Shown here piece after piece: positions 31,770 through 42,592 of a stretch of 64,000 bases of DNA. The stretch is from Tricholoma matsutake (Eukaryota; Basidiomycota; Agaricomycetes; Agaricales; Tricholomataceae), in NCBI GenBank assembly GCA_026075535.2, contig AP026542.1, forward strand, positions 8,618,001 to 8,682,000, in the 5' to 3' direction. Position 1 is the first letter of the stretch. Every line of letters starts with the position of its first letter. The position numbers were made by a program, and so were the translations under genes. Below the pieces are notes generated by a model. The model did not search any database and had not been told where the DNA came from. It was given only the letters and a program-made list of their open reading frames with translations.

Positions 31770-34585
31770 ATGTCTTGGAATCCAGTTCGAACATTGGCGC
31801 AAAGTAAGTGTTTGTCAAGGAATGTGTCCCGCGGAAAATGATGTCTTTCAGCCGAGGCCATTCTTTGTGCTCCAGGAAAACCTCACGAACTCGACACAAA
31901 GATTATCGATGGATGCCAATATCGAATTTACAAAAATCTCTGGCCTTCGATTCGCCAGTTTTGGTTGTCATGCGTCGACGAGCATGCAGACAAGATACAT
32001 ATTGTTTATGAGGACCAGCGTTTTTCCTATCGCGAAATTCATGAACGCGCTTTAAAAGTGGCCGGAATTTTCCAGCACGAATACGACATAAGAAAAGGTA
32101 AGTTCTATTGTATTCAGAAGCAATTCCGTCTGTGTATCGCAATTCAATCCCCAGGGGACAGAGTAGGGATCTGTTCTCGTAACTGTCCAGATTACTTAGT
32201 CTCATTCTGGGCTTGTCGTACGTGTCAAATACTAACCTTTAGTATCACTGTGCTTAACAGTTTGGAAGATCTCATTGGTGCTGTGACTGTGCTCACAAAC
32301 GCGTACGTTGGTGGCCTTTGGTTCGTCCTAATCATCTGATTTATTTCGGTAGCTGGCTTCCGCTTCAGCCGCTGCGCTTTTGCCATTCGCACACGGAATG
32401 CAAGTTGATTATCGTTGACCCGCAGCGTGCGGACCAGTTTGAGCCGGTAGTTGCTGAGATATTGAGAGATACAGCAGCTACTGGTTTCCTCGTATTTGAT
32501 AGCCACGAAGGCAAAGGCATGTGGAAGGGGATGCAATGTTTTCGCACCGTCGTGAATAACTATCACGGCGATTCGACGAATATCCTGAAGAACGATCCAG
32601 GCATTGTTCCCGAAGATAATGCTGCTGTCATGTTCACATCAGGTGCGCTCTGCCTTGGCTTGTCACGCTCCCGGCTTGTATAAAGTCTGATACATACTTA
32701 AGGTACCACAGGTTTGCCAAAGGGGGTCTTGAGTACGCATCGTCAGTTCTTGACCAATGTTCTAAATGTGCGCATCTGTTGCCCCTAGTATCAGATTTCT
32801 CACACCTTCCAACTAGGTTGTGTCTGGTGGTGCAAGGGCGACACTGAGAACGGGTGGAGACTACCCCCTTCCTCCCCCAGAAGGGCCTCAAAAGGGTGTA
32901 CTGGTCGCCGTCCCACTGTTTCACGTCACTGGGACCACGAGTTTCTCGGTAAATATTTCCCATTATCTTGACAGTGAAGTCCTGATTCACTTGCACATTA
33001 GATGATGTCTGCCTTCACTGGCATGAAAATCGTGCTAGTTAGAAAGTGGGATCCAGAAGAAGGTTGGTCGATGACAATACTAGCTTCATGGTTTCATATT
33101 CACGTGAATTTCTAGCCGTGAGGTAAGAGTCATTGGGTTGAGCGCGAGCGTTACAGAGTCGAGATTTTGATCGTTCTACTAGGTTAATAAAACAAGAAAA
33201 AATTTCTATAGCAGGAGGGTAAATGCGATAGCAATCTTGAGTGTCAGCTTTCACTCATACTTTATTTCGCAGAGTTCCATCTATGGTTGCAGACCTCATA
33301 GAGAGTTCGCTGGTGGGATATCCAATCGATAATCTCTTGTTTGGCGGCTCACCAGCTCCTGATGCCCTCGTCCCACGAGCTCGGAACGCATTCCCGACCG
33401 CGAGTATGTTAGTGGCCCAAACTCCTCATACTATGATCACATCGCTTACGAGAATGACTTACAGGAGTCAGGCTTACGGGATGACCGAAACAAATTCAGT
33501 GTCCGTTTCGGTAAGCGGCTAGTCGCCTGCTCTCAAGTTTTGCTTTATGATCTCATATACAACTTGTCATCCGAAGTTCGCAGGAGAAGACTACATTGCA
33601 AGACCTGCTAGCACGTCAGTCGAATTCCACCTCCATTGCTCGTGGGTACTGAAACTTTGATCGATCAGGGGAATACCTTGCCCCGTGAATGAAGTCAAGA
33701 TAATAATAAGCGAAGACCAGTCCGTTCCTCCTGGTAACGTCGGGGAAGTATGGTTGTAAGCGTTATTTGTCAAGTCATTGGGACGGTATCCATAAATGTC
33801 CCAGACGTGGACCCAATGTGATGAAGTGCTATTGGCGCGATCCTGGTAGGATTTGGATTCCTGGAAGAACAATCTCTCTGAAGCAGTTGTGTAGACGCCA
33901 CCAAAAAGGTCCTAATGGACGATGGTTGGTTGAGAACCGGAGATCTTGGCATGCTGGATGACGAAGGCTTTTTGTATATTAAAGATAGATGTGAGTGCAA
34001 TGTTGGATACCCGTGAACGGACATTGATATAATGTCCACTAGTGAAAGACATTATTATTCGTGGTGGGGAGAATGTGGTAAGAAACTTGAAGCTATAAAA
34101 GAAGTTTCATCGGTGTCCAATCATGTTTCTCAGGACTCTGTATCTGTGGAAAACTCCCTCTATTCCGACCCTAGAGTGTCCGAAGCCGCGGCTGTGGGAG
34201 TACCTGACGAGCGCCTTGGGGAACAAGTAGCTGCTGTGGTCACATTGAAACCAGCATACCAAGGCCGTGTCACGGAAGCCGACTTGATAGCCATGGCACG
34301 ACATAGGTATGGTTCTCAGGAGTTTTCGCATAGAGTTGACATGGAACTTGATCGACATAGTCTTCCGAGGTTTGCTGTTCCCGTGATGATCGTCATTCAG
34401 CACCAACCGTTGGGTGCGTTGTTATATTTCGACTGGGCCTTTAAGAACCAGTTTCGACAACCTTCTGTTTAGAACGTAATCCTGCTGGGAAGATCTTGAA
34501 ACCGCAGCTCCGCCAGCTTGCCCGACGACACTGGGAAGACCGACATCGAAAGGGTACTAGTATTGAGCCTTCGACAAATCTTTAA
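31770..34585 (+). CDS. Acyl-CoA synthetase / AMP-dependent ligase
   Basis: Activates a carboxylic acid, probably a fatty acid, to its CoA thioester through an acyl-AMP. Starting [22 protein letters not shown] (exon 1 is 34 nt, 31770-31803), it has [34 protein letters not shown], the AMP-binding P-loop [14 protein letters not shown] split by an intron near 32645-32700, [35 protein letters not shown] (the YGxTE motif), [34 protein letters not shown], and the C-terminal lid [15 protein letters not shown] with the catalytic Lys. More than a dozen introns of about 45-65 nt are needed. The exon join before SQAYGMTET near 33400-33470 is not resolved by a standard GT-AG pair. All catalytic motifs are intact, so it looks functional. 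Substrate chain length cannot be told. Confidence 0.92.
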
Positions 34586-34765
34586 GAACGCAACCCTGTG
34601 TTCGCCACATAATATACTTCTATGCATACATGTACACACTGTGAACTTGTTGTGAACGCAAGCTCAGTCTACACATCATGTTACGTAAACGATGTGTGTG
34701 AACTTCCGAATCAAATTCTTTGCAAATTTTGTTGTTTTAACTTTCAGTCCATATGTGCGGCAGCC

Positions 34766-37118
34766 ATGAGCGACGGAGATTCGTCTTCAGAGCCGGAAGC
34801 AAACATAAATGCCATATATGTCGCACAATTTCGTCAACATCTTGCACAAGTACGAGCACACCTTGCTGGAACTGACGCTGTACCGTTGCTGCCATCATAT
34901 CTCCCCCCAACAGGATATTGGACTGCAGAAGAGAAGGACGAATTTTTTCATGCACTCTCCGTGCATTCGCGGTTCAGGCCTGATCTCATCTCAGCCTGTG
35001 TCAAAACTAAAACCATTCTGGATGTCTGTGCATATATCGATGCTCTTAGCAATACACTTTCTCGAGGCCACAGTCTGCCTCCTTTGAGGTCGAATTTGGA
35101 ATGTGCAATGGAGGTCTCAGACTCTTGGGTGCAGTGGGAAGAAGCAAATGCTGAGGATCTCGTCGTTATTGAACCGAAGTGGGAGGAGGAGGCCCTAGAA
35201 CAACGACATGAAGGAGAAATGATAATGAGGGCTAACTCTGTGGAGGCTATCACGGCGGCCGATAATGGTAACCTAGCATCCGCTGACCGTGAAACATGGG
35301 AAAGGGTCAGGCGACGGATTTGGAGGCGGGAGACTGCACTGAAACGGTTGGATTTACACCACCTAGGGGCCCTGGACGGGTTCCTTCGGCAAACAGAGTC
35401 AGAAGTTGCGAACACAGACGCAGATCAAGTGCAATCCGAGGATCAAGAATGTCAGGGTATCCCCGTTCTTCCTTTTTTACTGCCACCAGAACCGCCTACG
35501 GCCCGGACACTCCCTTCCTCTGCCATCAGTGACGATATGGTGCTCCTTCGTTCGTCCAAGTCAAATCACGTTCAGATACTGCCACAACCAGGGACAAATG
35601 TCTTCGAAGCGACGGACCGAAGCCCGCTACCACCTGAGCTTTCATCTCTCCAGGCAGTAAACATATTGTCATCTTCATCTCCGCAACCCGTTACCTTGTC
35701 CCATTCTTCACCCGGAGAAAGGTCACCTAATCCTCAGGGCTTCAAGGAAAAGGGTGCAGACCCGTCTGATCTTACCCCGATGTCGCGTAGACGTTTCCAA
35801 AAAAAACTTTACATGCGACGCAAGCGTGCTCAACAGAGAGGAGAGGAAGTCGTCTCTGACTTCATCAATCTGCGTCCAGGCAGAAAGGTGGAGGAACGAA
35901 AGCCACCAAAACAGCGACCGAAGTACTATAAGACTAAGACCAAGACTTCATCTCGGGAGGAAAACGAGGTCGACAATATCCCCATGGACGTAGAGGCTCC
36001 TTCTCCTCATGGAATACCAGTGCCGCTTCCCGGTGAGAATGTTTCCCAGGATGCCGCTCACGCCCAAGGGCATAATGCAGGCGTCCCGAAGGACTACGAA
36101 GAAACAAATAACTCGGATGATGACGATGATGACGATCACCAAAAGCGCTATAAAACAGGAGGCTTGACAAAGCCTTACAAAATCAAAAGGGACTTCATGG
36201 ACAATGGAATTGATGGTAAAACTCTTCAGGAAGGCAATCTTGGTCTCTTCCACTTGTCTACTCTTGGCCGCTTCATGAAGTGTGTAACGTATCACAGATG
36301 CTGTTTATCATCGCGTGCTAATGATTGTGTCTTACAGATTGTACAAATCTGGTTATGATGAACCCACGACCACTACCACGACCACTATATCTGCTGACAC
36401 TATTCGGTTGCTGACAGTCGTTATCGAGGAATTTACTTCAGAAATCGTTCATCGCATTATAATCTTTCGAGAACAGGATAGAATAATGAAGGGAGACATT
36501 AAGGTATATGGTCGTAGCCATGACGAGGTACGTGTGAGATTGTACGCCATCGGAGTTCAGACTAACTAATTTTAGATCACGCCGGAGAAGGTAGAATACG
36601 TTCTGGATATGATAGGTATGCGGGGTTTGACGAAGGAGAAATATTTTGCACAACTATTAGGAGAGAGCGTATTTGGAACATCGGAAGTCCAGAGCGATTC
36701 AGAAGTACACCAATTGTCTGGCCATGAAATAACTTCACATGACGGAGAGCGGGGAAGCTCAGTTGAGGGTGGTGAAGGACACCATGGTTCACACGGTGTA
36801 CATCGATCTACTGCTCTTCCTGCTCTTCCCCCTCTTCATCGTGAAGTCCACCCTCTGTTTATCTACTTACCTGAATCATTGCTAATACCTACAGAGATAA
36901 TAACATCCACAGGTGAGGACTTATGCATACCGGTGCATGCAGACGAAGAGGACCTTGAGGAGGAGTTAGAGGAAGAGCGTCAGTTAGATGAGGCGGATAG
37001 CCTTCTCGCACGTCAATACGAGGTAGATCTCTGGAAACAGTTTGGACTGGAGCACAAGCACAAAGATAGGAGAAAGGGAACGAGAAGAAAGAGAACGAGA
37101 AAGGGGACCGGAAAATGA
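34766..37118 (+). CDS. Rrn5-like RNA polymerase I transcription factor (SANT and histone-fold-like)
   Basis: Probably the basidiomycete counterpart of Rrn5, part of the upstream activation complex for rDNA transcription. The start MSDGDSSSEPEANINAIY at 34766 is preferred over an in-frame upstream ATG at 34622. A SANT/Myb-like block YWTAEEKDEFFHALSVHSRF (about 34915) is followed by Ser/Pro-rich and very basic stretches (RRRFQKKLYMRRKRAQQR) and an acidic run of Asp. After an intron near 36279-36336, a histone-fold-like segment SADTIRLLTVVIEEFTSEIV to KVYGRSHDEITPEKVEYVLD follows, split by an intron at 36528-36575. The tail is basic (RRKGTRRKRTRKGTGK). The gene is certain; the Rrn5 assignment rests on domain order and remembered family features. 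Confidence 0.65.
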
Positions 37119-37242
37119 CTACGTCGTTCTTAAACCGGAATAATCATATCGGCGTCTGTTTGTAAATAATGCTCTCTTTGTACAGCGAGATCAAAATGGG
37201 CTATAATACATGTACATATATGTAGCCATACCTCGGAGTCAA

Positions 37243-38682
37243 TTACAGTTTCGCAGTATTCTCGTCCCTGACTCGCACTATAGCTTTGCCCCACGTTTCT
37301 CGCCTTTCGAGAGCTGCTAGTCCATCTGTTAGTTTCTCCAATGGGTAAACCTCTGTGTAATTAACTGGTTTGGCGCGACCTGACGAAAATAAACTACACA
37401 GAACGATTTAGTTAACCGAATGCGTCGGATTTGAAAAAAAGAAACATGCGCAAGTAGTTCTCTCCAGACAAGGGGTATACGCTTCGGTTCATGGACTATA
37501 CGAGAAAAGTATCAGAATGGATGATTGAGAGCAGGGGGTGGAGACTTGCTTTGATAAGCTCCCCAGTGCAGACCAACAATAGAAACGTTCTTGAGCAACA
37601 CAAGGTTCATCGGAACCTATATTTAGTCGAATATTAACAGTGTCCGACACACCGACCGGTACAGACCCTTACTTTCTCAATTGTCCCTCCAGCAAATCCT
37701 ATGACCAGAGCCCTACCTTTCCACGAGATGCATTTCAAACAATCTATCGGCAGAGTGATTTCAGTCAGCAGCAACCTACAGAGAACCTGGACCCACCAGC
37801 AATGAGTCCAACAGGATCGTAGATAACATCGACACCTTTGCCATTCGTAAGCTTGAGCACTTCCTTCTGCCAGCCAGCGTTCGAATAGTTTACAGTGTAA
37901 TCTGCTCCTGCGTAACGCTTCGCGATGTCAAGTTTTGTTTCGGAACCTGCGGCTGCAATCACTTCGGCACCAAGCGCTATAGAAATAGGGTTGTACTCAT
38001 TTATCGGCTGAAGCGTAGCATCGCAGGGCACACCTTTAGCAAGTTGAACCGCAGCTATACCGACACCACCAGCAGCTGCAGTCACCAGGACCCATTCACC
38101 TGGAAGTTGAAGGAATAAGGATAAGTCGTCTAACCCAATACCTACCCACCTGGTTTTAACTCTGCCCGACCAACGAGACCTTCGTAACTCGTAGGCCAAG
38201 TGATGAATAAACCTGTGCCATGATTGAGTAGGTTGTATTAAAAGCTCGCAAGAGAGGAGCACACGCCTGCGCCTTGGTCATATGTCATTGAGTCTGGTAG
38301 ATGAAGCATCTGCCTAGGGTTGACGGCAACCTTGTCTGCATAGGTACCCTGCCCAGCACCGAAGACTCGGTCGCCAGGTTTGAAGGGACATCCTTTGGGA
38401 ATGGGAGAATCTTTTGATATTCTCCCTGCGAACTCCGTTCCAAGCACAAATGGAAGTGGGGGTTTAATTTGATATTTTCCCTGGGTCTGCAAAATCTGTG
38501 TGTTGAGAGTGAGTCGAACACTCACCCGAGCCACTACCGAATGCACGTACATCGAAGAAGTTTAGACCTGCACTGTAAACGTCGACCAGAATCTGGCCTT
38601 CCGCAGCTTTTGGCTCTGGCACCCCATAAGAAACAGATATTTTGGAGGGATGGAGGTACTCAGATACGACGAAGCCACGCAT
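37243..38682 (-). CDS. NADPH:quinone oxidoreductase-like MDR enzyme
   Basis: A zinc-free medium-chain dehydrogenase/reductase of the zeta-crystallin type, reducing quinones or enones with NADPH. From MRGFVVSEYLHPSKISVSYG at 38682 it has EGQILVDVYSAGLNFFDV, LPFVLGTEFAGRI, FKPGDRVFGAGQGTYADKV, the nucleotide fold TAAAGGVGIAAVQLAK, ALGAEVIAAAGSETKLDIAK, GADYTVNYSNAGW, VDVIYDPVGLI, KGRALVIGFAGGTIEK, NVSIVGLHWGAYQ and the end YTEVYPLEKLTDGLAALERR. Several introns split it, including one near 38113-38152 and one near 37770-37815. The stop TAA is at 37243. It is convergent with the Rrn5-like gene, 124 bp apart, and is the last gene before the repeat block. Everything needed for activity seems present; the substrate is unknown. 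Confidence 0.88.
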
Positions 38683-38899
38683 CAGTGATAGCAAAGTGAT
38701 CGTACTTCCAGGTATGATAAGGTACTATGTGTTTTACCACGATTTACTGATCACTAAATTACACCACATCGACTGCAAACATTATACTGATGGCATCCAT
38801 GATTCAAAAGATAGGCTTCATGGCTTCCAGAAAATCTAATTATCTCAACGGAAGGTGAGGGATGAGCCCACATGTCAAAAAGTATCTAGTCTCTCACCA

Positions 38900-39014
38900 C
38901 CATGTCACACAACAGGCAGGGCAAAATGTTCCCAGAGAGAAAATGTGGAGAAAAAGTGTAATTTTCTCCACATTTTCTCTCTGGGAAAGTTTTGCCCTGC
39001 CTGTTGTGTCATGG
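38900..39014. repeat. Foldback hairpin, arms of about 53-55 bp, 7-nt loop
   Basis: The left arm (38900-38954) and right arm (38962-39014) are near-perfect inverted copies around the loop AGTGTAA. The arms share, in order, ACACAACAGGCAGGGCAAAA, then TTCCCAGAGAGAAAATGTGG, then AGAAAA. They differ by one extra base in the left arm and a TG/CT change in the middle. As RNA this would be a long, almost perfect hairpin. It may be a foldback transposon, a DNA replication palindrome, or a small-RNA precursor; the sequence alone cannot tell. Confidence 0.85.
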
Positions 39015-39711
39015 CAAAAGATTACTGGGTATCAACAGGGGCAAATAGCAAAAAAAGAACTAAAAATCAGAAAGAATTGATAGATCCTTTCCCTCATAAG
39101 TTGTATTGTTAGAAACACATGATTTAGGTTGGGAATTCTTCACAATTGGCCACCAATGAATTATGGCTTTTTTGTGCCCCTGAAATGGATAGAGTGGGCA
39201 ATCCCCATGTATTGCCGAAAGCGTTCGGCGATGCCATGTGATGCGCGCGCGTCATTCGAACGAGTGGGTACTGGCAACGCCTGCCAAAGTTTGTCCCGCT
39301 TATGTAATGGAAAGTGGCTGAAAGCATGCCGCAAAGTGTCCAAGGTCGGTACGGGCTCACCACGAGAATTTCCCGACTAGCTTTGCAGGGGAAAGTTGTA
39401 GTGAATTTAATTTTGAAGACATTGTTCGAGGAACATTTTTTGTTTTCCAAATTTTAGGGTTATTTCTGTAATCTATAAAAAGATTAAAAGAAGAAATTCC
39501 AAAATGTTTCTCGAACAAAATCTTTATATCCATTCCAAAATGAGGTTCCCACATTTGCCACAATTATCACACAAGTGTGTTGGTCCCCACCAAAGTTCTA
39601 AAATTCTAAAGATCCACGTGTTATGTTATGTAATCAACGCATAACAAGTTGCATCAGGCATACTCGACGCTCTGACGCGACAGCATGGGTTGGATGTTAA
39701 ACAGAAAAGAT
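39015..39711. other. AT-rich intergenic DNA with a second inverted repeat
   Basis: No gene recognised. An imperfect inverted repeat lies at about 39419-39441 (TTGTTCGAGGAACATTTT) and 39500-39522 (its complement, with TTCTCGAACAA), separated by about 60 bp. A plus-strand open frame at 39129-39380 has no clear domain. This is the start of the repeat-rich half of the window. Confidence 0.5.
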
Positions 39712-39784
39712 GACCAGACTGGGGATTGAACCCAGGCCCTCCTGGACATATACCAGATGCTCTGACCAACTGAGCTATCAGGTC
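39712..39784 (-). tRNA. tRNA-like sequence (anticodon position TAT), probably pseudo-tRNA or SINE head
   Basis: The 73-nt minus-strand sequence folds as a cloverleaf with standard spacing: acceptor GACCTGA/TCTGGTC (one mismatch), D stem GCTC/GAGC, anticodon stem TCTGG/CCAGG, T arm CTGGG-TTCAATC-CCCAG. The Pol III A box (TAGCTCAGTTGG) and B box (GGTTCAATCC) are good. The anticodon loop is TATATGT, so position 33 is A instead of the nearly invariant U and the nominal anticodon is TAT (Ile). That flaw and the repeat-rich setting favour a pseudogene or the head of a tRNA-derived SINE. Confidence 0.6.
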
Positions 39785-40677
39785 TTATAGGGTTCAACAG
39801 AACAAGGATACCATATAACCAGACACAGATTGCTACAACTATCACATCACTTGTGTGTGTGTGCAAACTATGGTCTGTTAAGCACTGATTAAGCAGTGAC
39901 AGATTATATAATCCAACATTGGAACCCCTGGAAAAGGCAAAAAGTGTCCTTGAAACACTTCAAAAATGGTAAGGGTGCATTGACAATGGTTATCGGGGCA
40001 GTGTGCAAACCTGCACCGACGGTGTACAGTGGACGCGATTTCACGCCGCGTTCATTATGTAATCATCTAATTTATTCTCAAAAGTTGTTCTGGCAAGAGA
40101 TGCGTTCACTACGTCTAGTTTGAATAGGCGGAATATTTGTAAATATGTACCAGTAAGCCACTGCGTGCTTTAAAACCAGCCTACATAACAGAGGAAGGCC
40201 TGCAGCAATGGCTGAGCATGTGATTGCATAATCATCATTGGGTCTGGTATCTTGTAGCATCGGCAGGAACTTCCACAATCATCCAATGGCTTAGAAAATT
40301 TAATGGCAGCAAAGTGGACATATTCTAATCACTTTGTTCAAGCCAGAATCCCAATAACTACTGCCAACAATTTTCTGGTTACTCAGATGTGCTCACATTA
40401 GCTGTGTTAGATAATATTTCAAAATTCTGCTTCGAACAAAACCTAAAGAATTACATTATAAACAAGTTTCTTCTGCAACACCATTTACCAAATGTGCTAT
40501 GAAAGGCTGCACCGATGTGAGGACACGGAAAATGAGCATTTGGCAGAGGACCAAACAAAAGCAAACAGGACAGAGTTGCCAGTACCCAGAATGAGTGACC
40601 CAAGCAATTTCAAGTGGGCACAAAAGCACCATTGGCTCGGAGCCACTTTCAAGAGCATTTAGTATTCATGTACAATA
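39785..40677. other. Intergenic AT-rich DNA
   Basis: No gene recognised. A 24-bp stretch at 40538-40561 (ATTTGGCAGAGGACCAAACA and on) recurs with one change at 40751-40774 inside the MITE. A TTCGAACAAAA stretch near 40431 resembles the inverted repeat at 39500, hinting at more decayed repeats. Confidence 0.4.
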
Positions 40678-41069
40678 GGGTTGTTCACGGTAGCCATTCT
40701 TGGGCCATTTTTGGCTCATTTTCAAACTCATTTTTGGCTCATTTTTGTGTATTTGGCAGAGGAACAAACAAAAGGGAATGAAAAATGAAATGGAAAATGA
40801 CATGAAAAATGGTTACTGTGAACACCCTGGGAAGGAAATTTTAGAAAAATGGAGCAAAAATGCATTTTTCTCACCAGGCACAGTGCCAAAAAGATGAAAA
40901 ATGATCATTTTTCAGTTCCCTTTTACAAAAGCAAGGGTGGGGTTCCATTTTACATTCATTTTACATTCATTCCCAGTTCCATTCTTGAGAAAAATGGAAT
41001 CAAAATGAAATTCAAAATGATTGAAAAATGAGTGGAAAATGAACCAAAAATGCCAACCGTGAACAACCC
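40678..41069. mobile_element. MITE (Tc1/mariner-like, TA target site)
   Basis: A 392-bp AT-rich element with terminal inverted repeats: the left end GGGTTGTTCACGGT is the exact complement of the right end ACCGTGAACAACCC, and similarity continues inward (ATTTTTGGCTCATTTT against AAAATGAACCAAAAAT). It is flanked by TA at 40676-40677 and 41070-41071, the target duplication of Tc1/mariner elements. The inside is built of short AAAATGA/TCATTTTT units. It has no coding capacity, so it would depend on a transposase elsewhere. Confidence 0.8.
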
Positions 41070-41071
41070 TA

Positions 41072-42037
41072 ATAGTTCTATCATGCTAGATGTCCAATAA
41101 AAGCTCTTGAATATACATATCTCAGCAAACACCAGCCAAAACCCCCCTTCAAATAGGCTGAAAACTCAAACCTATACAACTCATTGTATACTGATCATAC
41201 AGCCAAGGTCCTGGAGGCAACCCTTACTGATTTTTCGTGCTCTTCACGTCTCTGGAAGCCATTTTTGTAAAATAGTGCTTCTTCATCATGAAACACCCCA
41301 TTTTGGGGTAGAATTTGCTGATTTAAATGGTTTAAATTAACAATTTCGAACTTTTGTTTCCAGAGACCTATAGAGCACAAATTTTCGTTGGGACCACTCA
41401 CTCACACCTAAGCAATCTGTGTACTCTATGCTGAGTTCTATTCCTTGGAAGGGTTACCCATCAAGCAGAGCCACTGTGGTGTGTTCCCACAGTCATATGT
41501 GGCAACAACATATGGTACAAGCATGTCATTACATTGGTGCAGCAACTGTACCCCCTTTCTTTCAAAAGTTGTATTACCTCTGCTGCTTGCCCTCTAAATC
41601 TATTTTGGCACTTGCCGCACCCTTTCTTGTTTATTTCTTTTCTTCTTGCTTCAGTTTCTGCATTGTCTGCTTCCACAGCCCCTTCTCTCCAGGCAATAGC
41701 TATTAATACTAATGGTCTAGCTGACTGTCAAGAACTGTTCCTCGCCTGATTGGAACCCGCATCCGTCTGACTCTTTCCCGCACATCGAACCTGACATTTG
41801 TCTACTCCTTCCGATTTCATTCCAGGCTGCCTTGCACTGCCCACACCGCTGTGCACCAGGCCGCCTTGTACAGCATCCATGGCTGCCTTCCCAAGGCTGC
41901 CGTCTCTATTGCAAATTCGACTATGGATTCCTGTGTGGCTCCCGCTAGATAATTTATCTACGCAGTCGAGACACTGCTGCAATCTTCATTCCTGTTCCAC
42001 ATTATTCTGGACTACAGTATTTAAGCTTAGTTAGTTC
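41072..42037. other. Intergenic region left of the Copia element
   Basis: About 970 bp with no firm gene. A plus-strand frame near 41640-41745 reads AIAINTNGLADCQEL, which faintly recalls the start of a LINE endonuclease domain, but nothing around it supports this. A 10-bp inverted pair (GTCTCTGGAA) sits near 41249 and 41355. Confidence 0.35.
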
Positions 42038-42382
42038 TGTTGGAATCACACCGTGAGTCCATAATGCTTTTGACGTGTTTGATGTGTGTGCTATTTTAGC
42101 ATTCCCTTTGATCCACATGGTCGGCTTGTGTTTAAGTTTCCCCTTGTCTCTTTTCCTTTGACACACATCCTTTTGTTATGCATTACACATATATATATCT
42201 TCAGTAGTTTACTTTATCACCTCAGTCACTTATCCAGAGACTGAGGTGAGCTATATTTACTATACATATTTATTGATGCATACTTACTCTACTACAACAG
42301 TTGTTTATACTAGGTATAGTACGGATTAATAAAGTCACTTATCCAGAGACTGAATTGTTTATACTAGGATTCACTTTCTACA
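42038..42382 (+). repeat. 5' LTR of the Copia element
   Basis: 345 bp. It holds an internal direct repeat, GTCACTTATCCAGAGACTGA, twice. It differs from the 3' LTR at about 16 sites by hand count, all transitions, nearly all at former CpG. Confidence 0.93.
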
Positions 42383-42592
42383 GGTTATGGGCCATTCTTG
42401 TTGTCTTTGAACAATGGGAGAAAGTATCCTAGCCACTCGACGTTCTGCTTCGTCATACCTTCTGATCCATTTCCCTGATCGTTTTTGATCTCGGATCAAT
42501 TCCTTTGTCTTTCATGGACCTGGCTGCTCTACCATTGCGTCTCTCTCATCTCCCTTTGCACACTCGTCATCCACTGACCTCGGTTTTCTATC

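Noticed and set aside
33400..33480. A GC-AG intron in the acyl-CoA synthetase before QAYGMTET
   Set aside because: A GCGAGT donor would keep the frame but drops residues expected from the family; no option is clearly right, so no claim is made.
38900..39014. Reading the hairpin as a CRISPR or bacterial attachment site
   Set aside because: The window is plainly fungal nuclear DNA, and there is a single inverted repeat with no array or integrase beside it.
39129..39380. Possible hAT transposase remnant (open frame with ASFERV)
   Set aside because: The match to the hAT dimerisation region is too weak and no other part of a transposase is seen.
41640..41745. Possible start of a LINE endonuclease domain (AINTNGLAD)
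   Set aside because: Only a handful of residues fit, stops follow at once, and no reverse transcriptase is nearby.
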